A DNA stretch of 64,000 nucleotides from Streptomyces nigra (GCF_003074055.1 NZ_CP029043.1:4890501-4954500); one strand, 5' to 3'. Counted from the first letter of the stretch, positions 43,201-52,574 are shown. Numbers and translations are program-made. The notes: a model not told the origin generated them from the letters alone.

Positions 43201-43556
43201 CCCCCAGCGCGGCCGAGGTGGCCCGCCACCCGCAGCTCGCCGTCTACCAGCTCGCCGTCCGCGAGGGCGCCGTCGACGACGCCTTCGACGGCGCACGGCC
43301 CGAACCGGGCGGCGCCGAGCTGGTCCAGCTGCGCCAGGGCGCCGCGAAACGGGACGGCGGCGAGACCCTGCCCAAGGTGCAGGCGCAGCAGCCGCTGGAC
43401 GGCCCGGAGGGGGAGTGGGTCGGCGACCTGCTGGCCACGGCGGCCGGCAAGGTCCTCGACGAGCGGTTCACGCCCACCGCGGGGCAGCACTGCACCCACT
43501 GCGCGTTCCGGGCGTCGTGCAGCGCACGCCCCGAGGGACGGCACGTGGTCGAGTGA
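40203..43556 (+). CDS. AdnAB-type UvrD-like helicase-nuclease, Fe-S subunit
   Basis: A 1117-residue superfamily 1A motor (Walker A GPGTGKTT near residue 58; VDEYQDTD; GDPDQSIYTFRG; TAHRSKGLEW; VAVTRARERL) fused to a RecB-like nuclease (VVDFKTGK near residue 993). Cys in NTCALQW plus CTHC and a further Cys in the tail form the four-Cys Fe-S staple seen in AddB-type nucleases. With the next gene it should form the AdnAB complex that resects double-strand breaks in actinobacteria. I cannot tell from sequence alone which is AdnA and which AdnB. GTG 40203 is the chosen start. The second subunit begins about 118 bases after its stop. Confidence 0.88.
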   Translation: MSSSSSTRRLSHTPVRQGARGAYRLVRTPPAQAAPPRLDAAQRSVVDHRTGPMLVLAGPGTGKTTTLVESVAERIARGGDPERILVLTFSRKAAVELRDRMALRIGAARAPQATTFHSFCYALVRAHQDHDLFVDPLRLLSGPEQDVTVRELLAGQPELERLGLAHVRWPDELRACLTTRGFADEVRAVLARSRELGLGPGALDDFARRIGRPDWRAAASFLAEYLDVLDLQGVLDYAELVHRAVLLARRPDAAEALAARYDAVYVDEYQDTDPAQVRLLRALAGGGRTLVAFGDPDQSIYTFRGADVNGILEFPHAFPRADGRPAPVEVLRVSRRSGAALLAATRLLTRRMPLTRLPADKVRAHRELTPVREGGRVEVFTYPTAGTELDNVADILRRAHLEDGVPWSDMAVLVRAGSRTIPTVRRALTAAGVPLDIDGDDLPLRHEPSVAPLLTALRAVATAEAGLSDRQEHGSPEDPDGPETTTDEAPCWLDTETALTLLTSPLAGMDAADLRRLGRALRDEERAGGNPLPPPSDDLLARALAEPERLAVHDPAYARGAQRLGALLRKARERLAGGGTAEEALWDLWEGTPWPTRLERAARRGGAAGRNADRDLDAVCALFATAARAEERTGGRGALNFLEEIDAEDIAADTLSRRAVRPDAVRLMTAHRSKGLEWRLVVVAGVQEGLWPDLRRRGSLLEADRIGRDGLAEPLTPGALLAEERRLFYVAVTRARERLVVTAVKAPADDGDQPSRFLTELGVDPVDVTGRPRRPLSVAALVAELRATTVDPRASDALRRAAALRLARLAALSDDDGRPLVPAAHPYRWWGMFEPTESKVPLRDRDQPVVLSGSALDQLANTCALQWFLGREVKADAPATVAQGFGNVVHVLADEVASGHTPADLDVLMERLDSVWNALAFDAPWKSAQEKSHARAALERFLRWHVMDRAGRTPVASEHDFDVTLEAGDFEVRIRGQMDRVEADADGRAYVVDFKTGKQAPSAAEVARHPQLAVYQLAVREGAVDDAFDGARPEPGGAELVQLRQGAAKRDGGETLPKVQAQQPLDGPEGEWVGDLLATAAGKVLDERFTPTAGQHCTHCAFRASCSARPEGRHVVE

Positions 43557-43673
43557 CCGCACCCGCCGACGACCGGCGTGACCGATCGCACCACCCGCTC
43601 CGACCTGCGCTTTCCCCACCGCGGCCGACCGAACGGACACGGGCTGTCAGTGGCCGCCGCTAGCCTTCCTCAG

Positions 43674-46600
43674 GTGCCCGCCCGTATCACCGACCCCGAG
43701 CAGCTCAAAGAGCTCCTCGGCATCCCGTTCACCCCGGAGCAGACGGCCTGCATCACCGCGCCGCCCGCCCCGCAGGTGATCGTGGCCGGCGCCGGATCGG
43801 GCAAGACGACGGTCATGGCGGCCCGCGTGGTGTGGCTGGTCGGCACCGGCCAGGTCGCGCCCGAGCAGGTCCTCGGCCTGACCTTCACCAACAAGGCCGC
43901 CGGCGAGCTCGCCGAACGCGTCCGCAAGGCCCTCGTCCGGGCCGGCGTCACCGACCCCGACGCCATCGACCCCGACCGCCCGCCGGGCGAGCCCGTGATC
44001 TCCACCTACCACGCGTTCGCGGGCCGTCTGCTGACCGACCACGGCCTGCGCATCGGGCTCGAACCGACCTCCCGGCTGCTCGCGGACGCCACCCGCTACC
44101 AGCTCGCCGCGCGCGTGCTGCGCGAGGCCCCCGGCCCCTACCCGGCTCTCACCCGCTCCTTCGCCGACCTCGTCAGCGACCTGCTCGCCCTCGACGCCGA
44201 ACTCTCCGAGCACCTCGTACGCCCCGAGGCCCTGCGCGCCCACGACGCCGAGCTGCTGCTCACCCTCCAGAACACCCGGCTCAGCAACGCCGACCTGCGC
44301 AAGGTCCCCGAAGCCGCCGCCGCGCGCCGCGAACTCGCCGACCTCGTCGTCCGCTACCGCGCCGCCAAACGCGAACGGGACCTGCTCGACTTCGGCGACC
44401 AGATCGCCCTGTCGGCGCGCCTCGCCGGGATGCCCGAGGTCGGCCGGCTGCTGCGCGACGAGTTCCGGGTGGTCCTCCTCGACGAGTACCAGGACACGTC
44501 CGTCGCCCAGCGCGTCCTCCTCGCCGGGCTGTTCGGCGAGGGCACCGGCCACCCCGTGACCGCCGTCGGCGACCCCTGCCAGGCGATCTACGGCTGGCGC
44601 GGGGCCTCCGTCGCCAACCTCGACGACTTCCCCGAGCACTTCGCGCACGCCGACGGCCGCCCCGCCACCCGCCAGTCCCTCAGCGAGAACCGCCGCAGCG
44701 GCGGCCGCCTCCTCGACCTCGCCAACGGCCTCGCGGAGCCCCTGCGGGCCATGCACGCGGGCGTGGAGGCGTTGCGCCCGGCCCCGGGAGCCGAGCGCGA
44801 CGGCATCGTCCGCTGCGCCCTCCTGACCACCCACGCCGAGGAGATCGACTGGATCGCCGACTCCATCGCCCACCTGGTGAACACCGGGAAGGCGCCGGGC
44901 GAGATCGCCGTCCTGTGCCGTACGGCCGGTGACTTCGCGGAGATCCAGGGCGCGCTCGTCGCGCGGGACGTACCCGTCGAGGTGGTCGGCCTGTCCGGCC
45001 TGCTCCACCTGCCCGAGATCGCCGACCTGGTCGCCGTCTGCGAGGTCCTCCAGGACCCCGGCGCCAACGCCTCCCTGGTCCGGCTGCTCACCGGCCCGCG
45101 CTGGCGCATCGGCCCGCGCGACCTCGCCCTGCTGGGCCGCCGCGCCCGCCTGCTCGTCTCCCACGCGCGCGTGGACGGCGACGACGACCCCGACCGCCGC
45201 CTCGCCGAGGCCGTCGAGGGCATCGACCCGGCCGAGGTGATCTCCCTCGCGGACGCCCTCGACACCTTCCTGGAGACGCCGCTGGACGGCACCGGGGACG
45301 ACGACGGGCTGCCCTTCTCGCCCGACGCGCGCGTGCGCTTCGCCCGCCTCGCCGCCGAGCTGCGCGACCTGCGCCGCTCCCTGTCCGACCCGCTCATGGA
45401 CGTCCTCCACCGCGTGCTCGCCGTCACCGGCCTGGAGGTCGAGCTCTCGGCCTCCCCGCACGCGCTCGCCGCCCGCCGCCGCGAGACCCTGTCCAACTTC
45501 CTCGACATCGCCGCGTCCTTCGCGGCCGGCGACCACGAGGCCTCCCTGCTCGCCTTCCTGGCCTTCCTGCGCACCGCCGCCCAGTACGAGAAGGGCCTCG
45601 ACAACGCCCTGCCGGGCGGCGACAACACCGTCAAGGTGCTCACCGCGCACAAGTCCAAGGGCCTGGAGTGGGACGTCGTCGCCGTCCCCGGACTGGTCAC
45701 CGGCACCTTCCCCAGCGCCCAGGGCCGCGAGAAGTGGACCGCCCAGGGCAAGGTCCTCCCGCACGAGCTGCGTGGCGACGCCGACACGCTCCCCGACGTC
45801 ACCTCCTGGGACTCCCGGGGCCTCAAGGCCTTCCACGAGGCCATGAAGGAGCACCAGCACACCGAGGAGCTACGCCTCGGCTACGTCACCTTCACCCGGC
45901 CCCGCTCACTGCTCCTCGGCTCGGGTCACTGGTGGGGCCCCAGCCAGAAGAAGCCCCGCGGGCCCTCCGACTTCCTGCTCGCCCTGCACGACCACTGTGC
46001 GTCCGGGCACGGCGAGATCGAGGTGTGGGCCGACGAGCCGGCCGAGGACGCGGAGAACCCCGCCCTGCTCCGTGAGGGCGCCGAGCACGCCTGGCCTCTG
46101 CCCTTGGACGACACCGCCCTGGCCCGGCGCCGCGCGGCCGCCGAGACGGTCCTGGCCCACCTCGAACAGCTGGCGTCCCAGGACGCCGTCGTCGCGGCGC
46201 ACGACCCCGACACGTACGACGACCCGGACTGGCCGCCTCCGCCGGACGAGGACGCCGACCTCGGCGAACCCGACCTGTGGGACGAGGCGCCCCTCGACGA
46301 GGCCCCTCTCGACCACGATCCCTTCGAGGAGGACCCTTTCGAGGACGACCCGTACGAGGGCGGTGCGTACGACGAGGAGGAGGACGGCACCCGGCACGAG
46401 AGCGCCCCCGAGCCTCAGACCCCCGCCCGCCCGGCCATCCCGCACCAGGCGGCGCAGCCCGGCACCCGCACGCCCGACCGGGACCATGGACCGCCGTCCC
46501 CCGTGCCGCCCCCGCGCGAGCGCCTCACGCCCGAGGAGGCCCGCACCCTCGCCTCCTGGGACCGCGACCTCGACGCCCTCACCGGCGAGCTGCTGCGCGC

Positions 46601-47267
46601 CCGCGCGAGCGTCATGGACGTACCGCTGCCCGCGTCCCTGACCGCGTCGCAGCTGATGCGGCTGGCCGCCGACCCGGACGGGTTCGCGCAGGAACTCGCA
46701 CGCCCCATGCCGCGCCCCCCGCAACCCGCCGCACGCCGAGGCACCCGGTTCCACGCATGGGTGGAAGCCCGATTCGAAGAGTTGACGCTGCCGATGCTGG
46801 ACCCCGACGAGCTGCCCGGCAGCGAGGCGGAGATCGCCGACGAACGCGACCTGGAGGCGCTCAAGGCCGCCTTCGAGCGCACCGAGTACGCGCACCGCAC
46901 GCCCTACCGGGTGGAGGCGCCGTTCCAGCTCGCGATCGCCGGCCGGGTCGTCCGAGGCCGCATCGACGCCGTGTACCGAAGTGGCGACGGCAGCGAGGCG
47001 ACGTACGAGATCGTCGACTGGAAGACCAACCGCGGCCGCACCGCCGACCCCCTCCAGCTCGCCCTGTACCGGCTCGCCTGGGCCGAGCAGCAGGGCGTCC
47101 CCCTGGAGGCGGTGGACGCCGTCTTCCTCTACGTCCGCAGCGGCGAGGTCGTACGCCCGGACGCGCTGCCGGACCGCGCGGCACTGGAACGGCTGCTCAC
47201 CGGCGAGCCCGCCGGGGAGACGGAGTGTGAGGAACCGCCCAATCAGGATGTCGGCGCGGGCCGATAG
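43674..47267 (+). CDS. AdnAB-type UvrD-like helicase-nuclease, second subunit
   Basis: A 1197-residue partner with its own complete motor (AGAGSGKTT near residue 39; LLDEYQDTS; GDPCQAIYGWRG; TAHKSKGLEWD; VTFTRPRSLL) and nuclease domain (VDWKT near residue 1113, QLALYRLAW). A very acidic insertion (about residues 845-905, runs of DEAPLDEAPL and FEEDPFEDDP) separates motor and nuclease. GTG 43674 is chosen because TAGCCT ends 7 bases upstream, as in a leaderless transcript; GTG 43578 would add 32 unconvincing codons. It could therefore be transcribed separately as well as with the first subunit. Confidence 0.87.
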   Translation: MPARITDPEQLKELLGIPFTPEQTACITAPPAPQVIVAGAGSGKTTVMAARVVWLVGTGQVAPEQVLGLTFTNKAAGELAERVRKALVRAGVTDPDAIDPDRPPGEPVISTYHAFAGRLLTDHGLRIGLEPTSRLLADATRYQLAARVLREAPGPYPALTRSFADLVSDLLALDAELSEHLVRPEALRAHDAELLLTLQNTRLSNADLRKVPEAAAARRELADLVVRYRAAKRERDLLDFGDQIALSARLAGMPEVGRLLRDEFRVVLLDEYQDTSVAQRVLLAGLFGEGTGHPVTAVGDPCQAIYGWRGASVANLDDFPEHFAHADGRPATRQSLSENRRSGGRLLDLANGLAEPLRAMHAGVEALRPAPGAERDGIVRCALLTTHAEEIDWIADSIAHLVNTGKAPGEIAVLCRTAGDFAEIQGALVARDVPVEVVGLSGLLHLPEIADLVAVCEVLQDPGANASLVRLLTGPRWRIGPRDLALLGRRARLLVSHARVDGDDDPDRRLAEAVEGIDPAEVISLADALDTFLETPLDGTGDDDGLPFSPDARVRFARLAAELRDLRRSLSDPLMDVLHRVLAVTGLEVELSASPHALAARRRETLSNFLDIAASFAAGDHEASLLAFLAFLRTAAQYEKGLDNALPGGDNTVKVLTAHKSKGLEWDVVAVPGLVTGTFPSAQGREKWTAQGKVLPHELRGDADTLPDVTSWDSRGLKAFHEAMKEHQHTEELRLGYVTFTRPRSLLLGSGHWWGPSQKKPRGPSDFLLALHDHCASGHGEIEVWADEPAEDAENPALLREGAEHAWPLPLDDTALARRRAAAETVLAHLEQLASQDAVVAAHDPDTYDDPDWPPPPDEDADLGEPDLWDEAPLDEAPLDHDPFEEDPFEDDPYEGGAYDEEEDGTRHESAPEPQTPARPAIPHQAAQPGTRTPDRDHGPPSPVPPPRERLTPEEARTLASWDRDLDALTGELLRARASVMDVPLPASLTASQLMRLAADPDGFAQELARPMPRPPQPAARRGTRFHAWVEARFEELTLPMLDPDELPGSEAEIADERDLEALKAAFERTEYAHRTPYRVEAPFQLAIAGRVVRGRIDAVYRSGDGSEATYEIVDWKTNRGRTADPLQLALYRLAWAEQQGVPLEAVDAVFLYVRSGEVVRPDALPDRAALERLLTGEPAGETECEEPPNQDVGAGR

Positions 47268-47277
47268 GCTCGGGAGT

Positions 47278-48681
47278 ATGAGCCAGACCCCGGACGACGC
47301 TGTCCGTACGTACATCGAACAGCACAGCACCGCCTTCCTCGACGATCTCGCCGAGTGGCTGCGCATCCCGTCCGTCTCGGCTCAGCCCGCCCACGCGCCC
47401 GACGTGCGCCGCAGCGCCGACTGGCTCGCCGCAAAGCTGCGCGAGACCGGCTTCCCGGCCGTCGAGGTCTGGCCCACGCCCGGAGCGCCCGCCGTCTTCG
47501 CGCACTGGCCCTCCGGTGACCCCGAGGCGCCCACGGTCCTCGTCTACGGCCACCACGACGTGCAGCCCGCCGCCCGCGAGGACGGCTGGGACAGCGAGCC
47601 CTTCGAGCCCGTCGTCCGCGACGGACGGCTGTATGCGCGCGGGGCCGCCGACGACAAGGGCCAGGTGTTCTTCCACACACTCGGCGTCCGCGCCCACCTC
47701 GCCACCACCGGCCGCACCGCCCCGGCCGTCAACCTGAAGCTGCTGATCGAGGGCGAGGAGGAGTCCGGCTCCCCGCACTTCCGCGCCCTCGTCGAGGAGA
47801 GCGCCGACCGGCTGGCCGCCGACGCGGTGATCGTCTCCGACACCGGCATGTGGTCCGAGGACACCCCCACGGTGTGCACGGGCATGAGGGGTCTCGCCGA
47901 GTGCGAGATCCGGCTGTACGGCCCCGACCAGGACATCCACTCGGGCTCGTTCGGCGGCGCCGTCCCCAACCCGGCGACCGCCGTCGCCCGCCTGGTCGCC
48001 GCCCTCCACGACGACCACGCGCGCGTGGCGATCCCCGGCTTCTACGACGGCGTCGTGGAGCTGACCGACCGCGAGCGCGAGCTCTTCGCCGAGCTGCCGT
48101 TCGACGAGGCGCGGTGGCTGCGCACCGCCCGGTCGCACGCCACCCACGGCGAGGTCGGCCACACCACGCTGGAGCGTGTCTGGGCCCGCCCCACCGCCGA
48201 GGTCAACGGCATCGGCGGGGGCTACCAGGGTCCCGGCAGCAAGACGATCATCCCGTCGTCCGCGCTGGTGAAGCTCTCCTTCCGGCTGGTCGCCGGACAG
48301 GACCCGGACCACATCGAGAAGGCCGTCCGCGCGTGGGCCGCCGAGCAGGTGCCCGCGGGAATCCGCTGCGAGATCACCTTCAGCGGGGCCACCCGCCCGT
48401 GTCTGACACCGCTCGACCACCCGGCGTTGCAGTCGGTCGTGCGCGCCATGGGCCGCGCCTTCGAGGGCCCCGTGCGCTTCACGCGCGAGGGCGGCTCCGG
48501 GCCCGCCGCCGACCTCCAGGACGTGCTCGGCGCACCCGTGCTCTTCCTCGGCATCTCCGTCCCCTCCGACGGCTGGCACGCCCCGAACGAGAAGGTCGAG
48601 CTCGACCTGCTCCTCAAAGGCGTCGAGACCACCGCCTATCTGTGGGGTGATCTGGCCGCGCACTGGCGTCATGCGCCCTGA
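47278..48681 (+). CDS. M20 family dipeptidase/metallopeptidase
   Basis: 467 residues with all M20 zinc motifs: YGHHDVQP, GAADDKGQ, EGEEESGS and a C-terminal ligand near SDGWHAPNE, plus the dimerisation domain in the middle. It is close to actinobacterial dipeptidases of the CNDP type, so it should cleave small peptides in the cytoplasm. ATG 47278 lies 7 bases after TAGGCT, so the mRNA is probably leaderless. In mycobacteria this slot between adnB and nudC holds a channel gene, so the peptidase is a lineage difference. Confidence 0.9.
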   Translation: MSQTPDDAVRTYIEQHSTAFLDDLAEWLRIPSVSAQPAHAPDVRRSADWLAAKLRETGFPAVEVWPTPGAPAVFAHWPSGDPEAPTVLVYGHHDVQPAAREDGWDSEPFEPVVRDGRLYARGAADDKGQVFFHTLGVRAHLATTGRTAPAVNLKLLIEGEEESGSPHFRALVEESADRLAADAVIVSDTGMWSEDTPTVCTGMRGLAECEIRLYGPDQDIHSGSFGGAVPNPATAVARLVAALHDDHARVAIPGFYDGVVELTDRERELFAELPFDEARWLRTARSHATHGEVGHTTLERVWARPTAEVNGIGGGYQGPGSKTIIPSSALVKLSFRLVAGQDPDHIEKAVRAWAAEQVPAGIRCEITFSGATRPCLTPLDHPALQSVVRAMGRAFEGPVRFTREGGSGPAADLQDVLGAPVLFLGISVPSDGWHAPNEKVELDLLLKGVETTAYLWGDLAAHWRHAP

Positions 48682-48837
48682 GGCACCGCACCCGCCCGGA
48701 GCGGCAGCACACGCGCGGCACACTGGAAAAGCCGTCCCATGCCGCCGAGCCCTGCCGCCCCCGGTCACCTCCCGTCCCACGTCCCGCCGATCCACCCGCC
48801 GAAGCACACCGTTCCACTGGGGGAGTTGGAAGCACCC

Positions 48838-49779
48838 GTGACCACCTCGACCGACCACACCGCCGACCGACCCGTCTCGCTCACAGCCCCGAGCGGCATC
48901 GACCGCGCCGCCCACCACCGGCTCGACGAGGCCTGGCTGGCCGCGGCGTGGAGTCACCCCACGACCCGCTGCTTCGTGGTCTCCGGGGGCCAGGTCCTGA
49001 TCGACGAGACGCCGGACGGACGCACCGAACTCGTCATGACTCCCTCGTTCGAGGCTCCCCTCACCGAGGCGCACCGCTATTTCCTCGGCATCGACGAGGA
49101 CGGCGTCAGCTACTTCGCCCTGCAGAAGGACGCCCTGCCGGGCCGTATCGACCAGTCCGCGCGCCCTGCGGGGCTGCGCGAGGCCGGACTGCTGCTGTCA
49201 CCGCGCGACGCGGGGCTGATGGTGCACGCCGTCGGCCTGGAGAACTGGCAGCGCACCCACCGCTTCTGCTCCCGTTGCGGCGAGCGCACCGTCATCGCCG
49301 CAGCCGGGCACATCCGCCGCTGCCCCGCCTGCGGAGCCGAGCACTACCCGCGGACCGACCCGGCCGTGATCATGGCCGTCACCGACGAGGAGGACCGCAT
49401 CCTCCTCGGCCGCCAGGTCCACTGGCCCGAGGGCCGTTTCTCCACGCTCGCGGGCTTCGTCGAGCCGGGGGAGTCCATCGAGCAGGCCGTGCGGCGCGAG
49501 GTCTTCGAGGAGGCCGGCATCCACGTCGGCGGGGTCGAGTACGTGGCCAGCCAGCCCTGGCCCTTCCCGTCCAGCCTCATGCTCGGCTTCATGGCCCGGG
49601 CCACCTCCACCGACATCGACGTGGACGGTGACGAGATCCACGAGGCCCGCTGGTTCTCCCGCGACGACCTCCGTACGGCCTTCGAGTCGGGCGAGGTCCT
49701 GCCGCCGTACGGCATCTCGATCGCGGCCCGGCTGATCGAGCTCTGGTACGGCAAGCAGCTGCCGACGCGCGGCGTCTGA
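48838..49779 (+). CDS. nudC: NAD(+) diphosphatase NudC
   Basis: A 313-residue Nudix hydrolase with the NudC-specific N-terminal part, the zinc ribbon CSRC/CPAC, the intact Nudix box (GFVEPGES ... REVFEEAGI) and the SQPWPFPSS motif that separates NudC from other Nudix enzymes. It hydrolyses NADH/NAD+ to NMN(H) and AMP and can remove NAD caps from RNA 5' ends. GTG 48838 has GGAG upstream. A 21-bp hairpin after the stop ends the unit. Confidence 0.94.
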   Translation: MTTSTDHTADRPVSLTAPSGIDRAAHHRLDEAWLAAAWSHPTTRCFVVSGGQVLIDETPDGRTELVMTPSFEAPLTEAHRYFLGIDEDGVSYFALQKDALPGRIDQSARPAGLREAGLLLSPRDAGLMVHAVGLENWQRTHRFCSRCGERTVIAAAGHIRRCPACGAEHYPRTDPAVIMAVTDEEDRILLGRQVHWPEGRFSTLAGFVEPGESIEQAVRREVFEEAGIHVGGVEYVASQPWPFPSSLMLGFMARATSTDIDVDGDEIHEARWFSRDDLRTAFESGEVLPPYGISIAARLIELWYGKQLPTRGV

Positions 49780-49803
49780 CCGGCGCGGAAGCCCACGGGC
49801 ACA

Positions 49804-49850
49804 GACGAAGAGGGTGGCGGCCCCGCTGGGGGGCCGCCACCCTCTTCGTC
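49804..49850. terminator. bidirectional hairpin between nudC and the mycoredoxin gene
   Basis: A perfect 21-bp stem (49804-49824 with 49830-49850) and a 5-base loop; the strongest hairpin in the window. Confidence 0.9.
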
Positions 49851-49896
49851 GCTCTGGATCAGACGCCGGACCGGACGTCCGGAGCAGTAGGCAGGC

Positions 49897-50139
49897 TCAG
49901 ACGCCGACCTTCTGCTTCACCTGGGCCAGCGACGGGTTCGTCAGCGTGGAACCGTCCGCGAACAGCACGGTCGGCACCGTCTGGTTTCCGCCATTGGCCT
50001 TCTCGACGAACGCGGCGGACTCGGGGTCCTGCTCGATGTTGATCTCGGTGTACGCGATGCCCTCGCGGTCCAGCTGCTTCTTCAGCCGCTGGCAGTAGCC
50101 GCACCAGGTGGTGCTGTACATCGTCACAGTGCCCTGCAT
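49897..50139 (-). CDS. mrx1: mycoredoxin (glutaredoxin-like)
   Basis: An 80-residue glutaredoxin fold protein with active-site CGYC at residues 13-16, cis-Pro TVP and the ending NPSLAQVKQKVGV. Mycoredoxin-1 reduces mycothiol mixed disulfides in actinobacteria, and its place beside uvrD2 and the whiB7 homologue is conserved. ATG 50139 follows GGAG. It is divergent from uvrD2. Confidence 0.92.
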   Translation of the reverse strand: MQGTVTMYSTTWCGYCQRLKKQLDREGIAYTEINIEQDPESAAFVEKANGGNQTVPTVLFADGSTLTNPSLAQVKQKVGV

Positions 50140-50322
50140 GTCTCGCGCGCTCCTCGGATAGCTCGGGGATCGGGTCGTCCGCTGGGGGAACGTACGGGAC
50201 GGGCCCGCCATTCCCGCCCGGGGTATGCCGCGCACGTGACGCCTGCCGCATTCGTACGACTGTCCCTGCCCGCCTGTGGACAACCGGCGCGGCCGTCTCC
50301 GGCGACCTGGCAGCATGAACGT

Positions 50323-52521
50323 GTGACAGCAGCAACGCACTCCACCCTGTTCCCGCAGGTACCGGACTCCCCCGACGCCGTGCTCGAAGGGCTCGACCCC
50401 GAGCAGCGTGAGGTGGCGACCGCCCTGCACGGGCCGGTGTGCGTGCTCGCGGGCGCCGGCACCGGCAAGACCAGGGCCATCACCCACCGCATCGCCTTCG
50501 GGGTCCGCGCGGGCATCCTCCAGCCCGCCAGCGTGCTCGCCGTCACCTTCACCGCCCGTGCCGCCGGGGAGATGCGCGGCCGGCTGCGCCAGCTCGGCGC
50601 CGCCGGGGTCCAGGCCCGCACGTTCCACTCGGCCGCGCTGCGGCAGCTGCAGTACTTCTGGCCGAAAGCCGTCGGTGGCTCCATGCCGCGGATCGTCGAC
50701 CGCAAGGTCCAGCTCGTCGCCGACGCGGCCGCCGCCTGCCGCATCCGCCTCGACCGCAACGAGCTGCGTGACGTCACCGCCGAGATCGAGTGGTCCAAGG
50801 TCACCCAGACCGTCCCCGGCGACTACGCGCTCGCCGCCGCGAAGGCCGGACGGGAGGCCCCCCGCGACCCCGCCGAGATCGCCCAGCTCTACACCGTCTA
50901 CGAGGACCTCAAGCGGGACCGCGCCGTCATCGACTTCGAGGACGTCCTGCTGCTGACCGTCGCCGTCCTCCAGGACCGCCAGGACATCGCCGAGCAGGTG
51001 CGTTCGCAGTACCAGCACTTCGTGGTCGACGAGTACCAGGACGTCAGCCCGCTCCAGCAGCGCCTGCTCGAGCTGTGGCTCGGCGACCGCGACAGCCTGT
51101 GCGTGGTGGGGGACGCCAGCCAGACGATCTACTCGTTCACCGGCGCCACCCCGGACCATCTGCTCGACTTCCGCACCCGCCACCCCGGAGCCACCGTCGT
51201 CAAGCTGGTCCGGGACTACCGCTCCACCCCGCAGGTGGTCCGCCTCGCCAACGGCCTCCTCGCCCAGGCCCGCGGCCGCGCCGCCGACCACCGGCTGGAA
51301 CTGATCTCCCAGCGCGACTCCGGCCCCGAGCCCGTCTACACCGAGTACGCCGACGAACCGACCGAGGCCGAGGGCGCCGCCCGGCGCATCCGCGACCTGC
51401 TGGACGCCGGGGTCCCGGCCGCCGAGATCGCCGTCCTGTTCCGCACGAACTCGCAGTCCGAGACCTACGAGCAGGCCCTCGCCGACGCGGGCATCCCCTA
51501 TCAGCTGCGCGGCGCCGAGCGGTTCTTCGACCGCCCCGAGGTGCGCAAGGCGAGCGTCGCCCTGCGCGGAGCGGCCCGCTTCGGTGCCAACGACTCGCTC
51601 CTGGACGACGTCGTGGACCTGCCCTCGCAGGTGCGTGCCGTGCTGTCGGGGGAGGGCTGGACGTCCGAGCCCCCGGCCGGCTCCGGTGCCGTCAGAGAGC
51701 GCTGGGAGTCCCTGGCCGCGCTGGTCCACCTCGCCCAGGACTTCGCGGCGGCCAAGCCCGGCGCGACCCTCGCCGACCTGGTCGCCGAGCTCGACGAGCG
51801 GGCGAACGCCCAGCACGCCCCCACCGTCCAGGGCGTCACCCTCGCCTCCCTGCACTCGGCCAAGGGCCTGGAGTGGGACGCCGTCTTCCTGGTCGGCGTC
51901 GCCGAGGGCATGATGCCGATCTCCTACGCCAAGACCGACGAGCAGGTCGAGGAGGAGCGCCGCCTGCTGTACGTGGGCGTCACCCGCGCCCGGCGCCATC
52001 TGCATGTCTCCTGGGCGCTGACCCGTGCTCCCGGCGGCCGCCCCAACCGCCGCCCCAGCCGCTTCCTGGACGGGCTGCGCCCCGGCACCGCGGGTGCCGA
52101 GGGGCGGGCCGCGGCGGGCGGCGGTGCCGGGGGTGTCGAGCGGGGCTTCACCAGCCGGCGCGAGACCGCCCCGAGACGGACGCAGCGCACCCCCGCCCGC
52201 TGCCGGGTCTGCGGGCGCACGCTCATCGACGCAGGTGAGATGAAGCTGATGCGCTGCGAGACCTGCCCCTCCGACATGAACGAGGGCCTGTACGAGCGGC
52301 TGCGCGACTGGCGGGCGGAGCAGGCACGGCGCAGCGGCCAGCCCGACTTCTGCGTCTTCACGGACCGCACCCTGATGGCGATCGCCGAGGCGGAGCCGTG
52401 CAGTCCGCATGAGTTGGCCCGCATTCCAGGTCTCCTCAAACGGAAGCTCGACCGCTACGGAGCCGATGTGCTGGCCATATGCGCAGGTCAGGAGATTGGG
52501 GAGAGCGAAAGTGAGGACTGA
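50323..52521 (+). CDS. uvrD2: ATP-dependent DNA helicase UvrD2
   Basis: A 732-residue UvrD-family 3'-5' helicase (AGAGTGKT, VVDEYQDVSP, GDASQTIYSFTGA, SAKGLEWD, VGVTRARRHL). It has a four-Cys zinc knot (CRVC/CETC) and a C-terminal HRDC domain (about residues 650-720), the layout of mycobacterial UvrD2, which is essential there. GTG 50323 is chosen; CAGCAT ends 6 bases upstream, so this too may be leaderless. The wblC promoter lies just after the stop. Confidence 0.93.
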   Translation: MTAATHSTLFPQVPDSPDAVLEGLDPEQREVATALHGPVCVLAGAGTGKTRAITHRIAFGVRAGILQPASVLAVTFTARAAGEMRGRLRQLGAAGVQARTFHSAALRQLQYFWPKAVGGSMPRIVDRKVQLVADAAAACRIRLDRNELRDVTAEIEWSKVTQTVPGDYALAAAKAGREAPRDPAEIAQLYTVYEDLKRDRAVIDFEDVLLLTVAVLQDRQDIAEQVRSQYQHFVVDEYQDVSPLQQRLLELWLGDRDSLCVVGDASQTIYSFTGATPDHLLDFRTRHPGATVVKLVRDYRSTPQVVRLANGLLAQARGRAADHRLELISQRDSGPEPVYTEYADEPTEAEGAARRIRDLLDAGVPAAEIAVLFRTNSQSETYEQALADAGIPYQLRGAERFFDRPEVRKASVALRGAARFGANDSLLDDVVDLPSQVRAVLSGEGWTSEPPAGSGAVRERWESLAALVHLAQDFAAAKPGATLADLVAELDERANAQHAPTVQGVTLASLHSAKGLEWDAVFLVGVAEGMMPISYAKTDEQVEEERRLLYVGVTRARRHLHVSWALTRAPGGRPNRRPSRFLDGLRPGTAGAEGRAAAGGGAGGVERGFTSRRETAPRRTQRTPARCRVCGRTLIDAGEMKLMRCETCPSDMNEGLYERLRDWRAEQARRSGQPDFCVFTDRTLMAIAEAEPCSPHELARIPGLLKRKLDRYGADVLAICAGQEIGESESED

Positions 52522-52535
52522 CGGGAACTCGTCCC

Positions 52536-52574
52536 AAAAATAGTTTGCGCATGCCCCAGCGATCCCCATAGGTT
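52536..52574 (+). promoter_or_regulatory. candidate WblC-responsive promoter of the wblC leader
   Basis: TTGCGC (52545-52550) and TAGGTT (52569-52574) are 18 bases apart, and an AT-rich run (AAAAATAGT, 52536-52544) stands immediately upstream of the -35. WhiB7 promoters have exactly this AT-rich block at that place, read by the AT-hook. Transcription would start near 52581, about 600 bases before wblC. Confidence 0.65.

Noticed and set aside
49897..52569. Minus-strand open frame of about 890 codons ending in the mycoredoxin sequence.
   Set aside because: Only the last 80 codons match a family; the rest is antisense to uvrD2.
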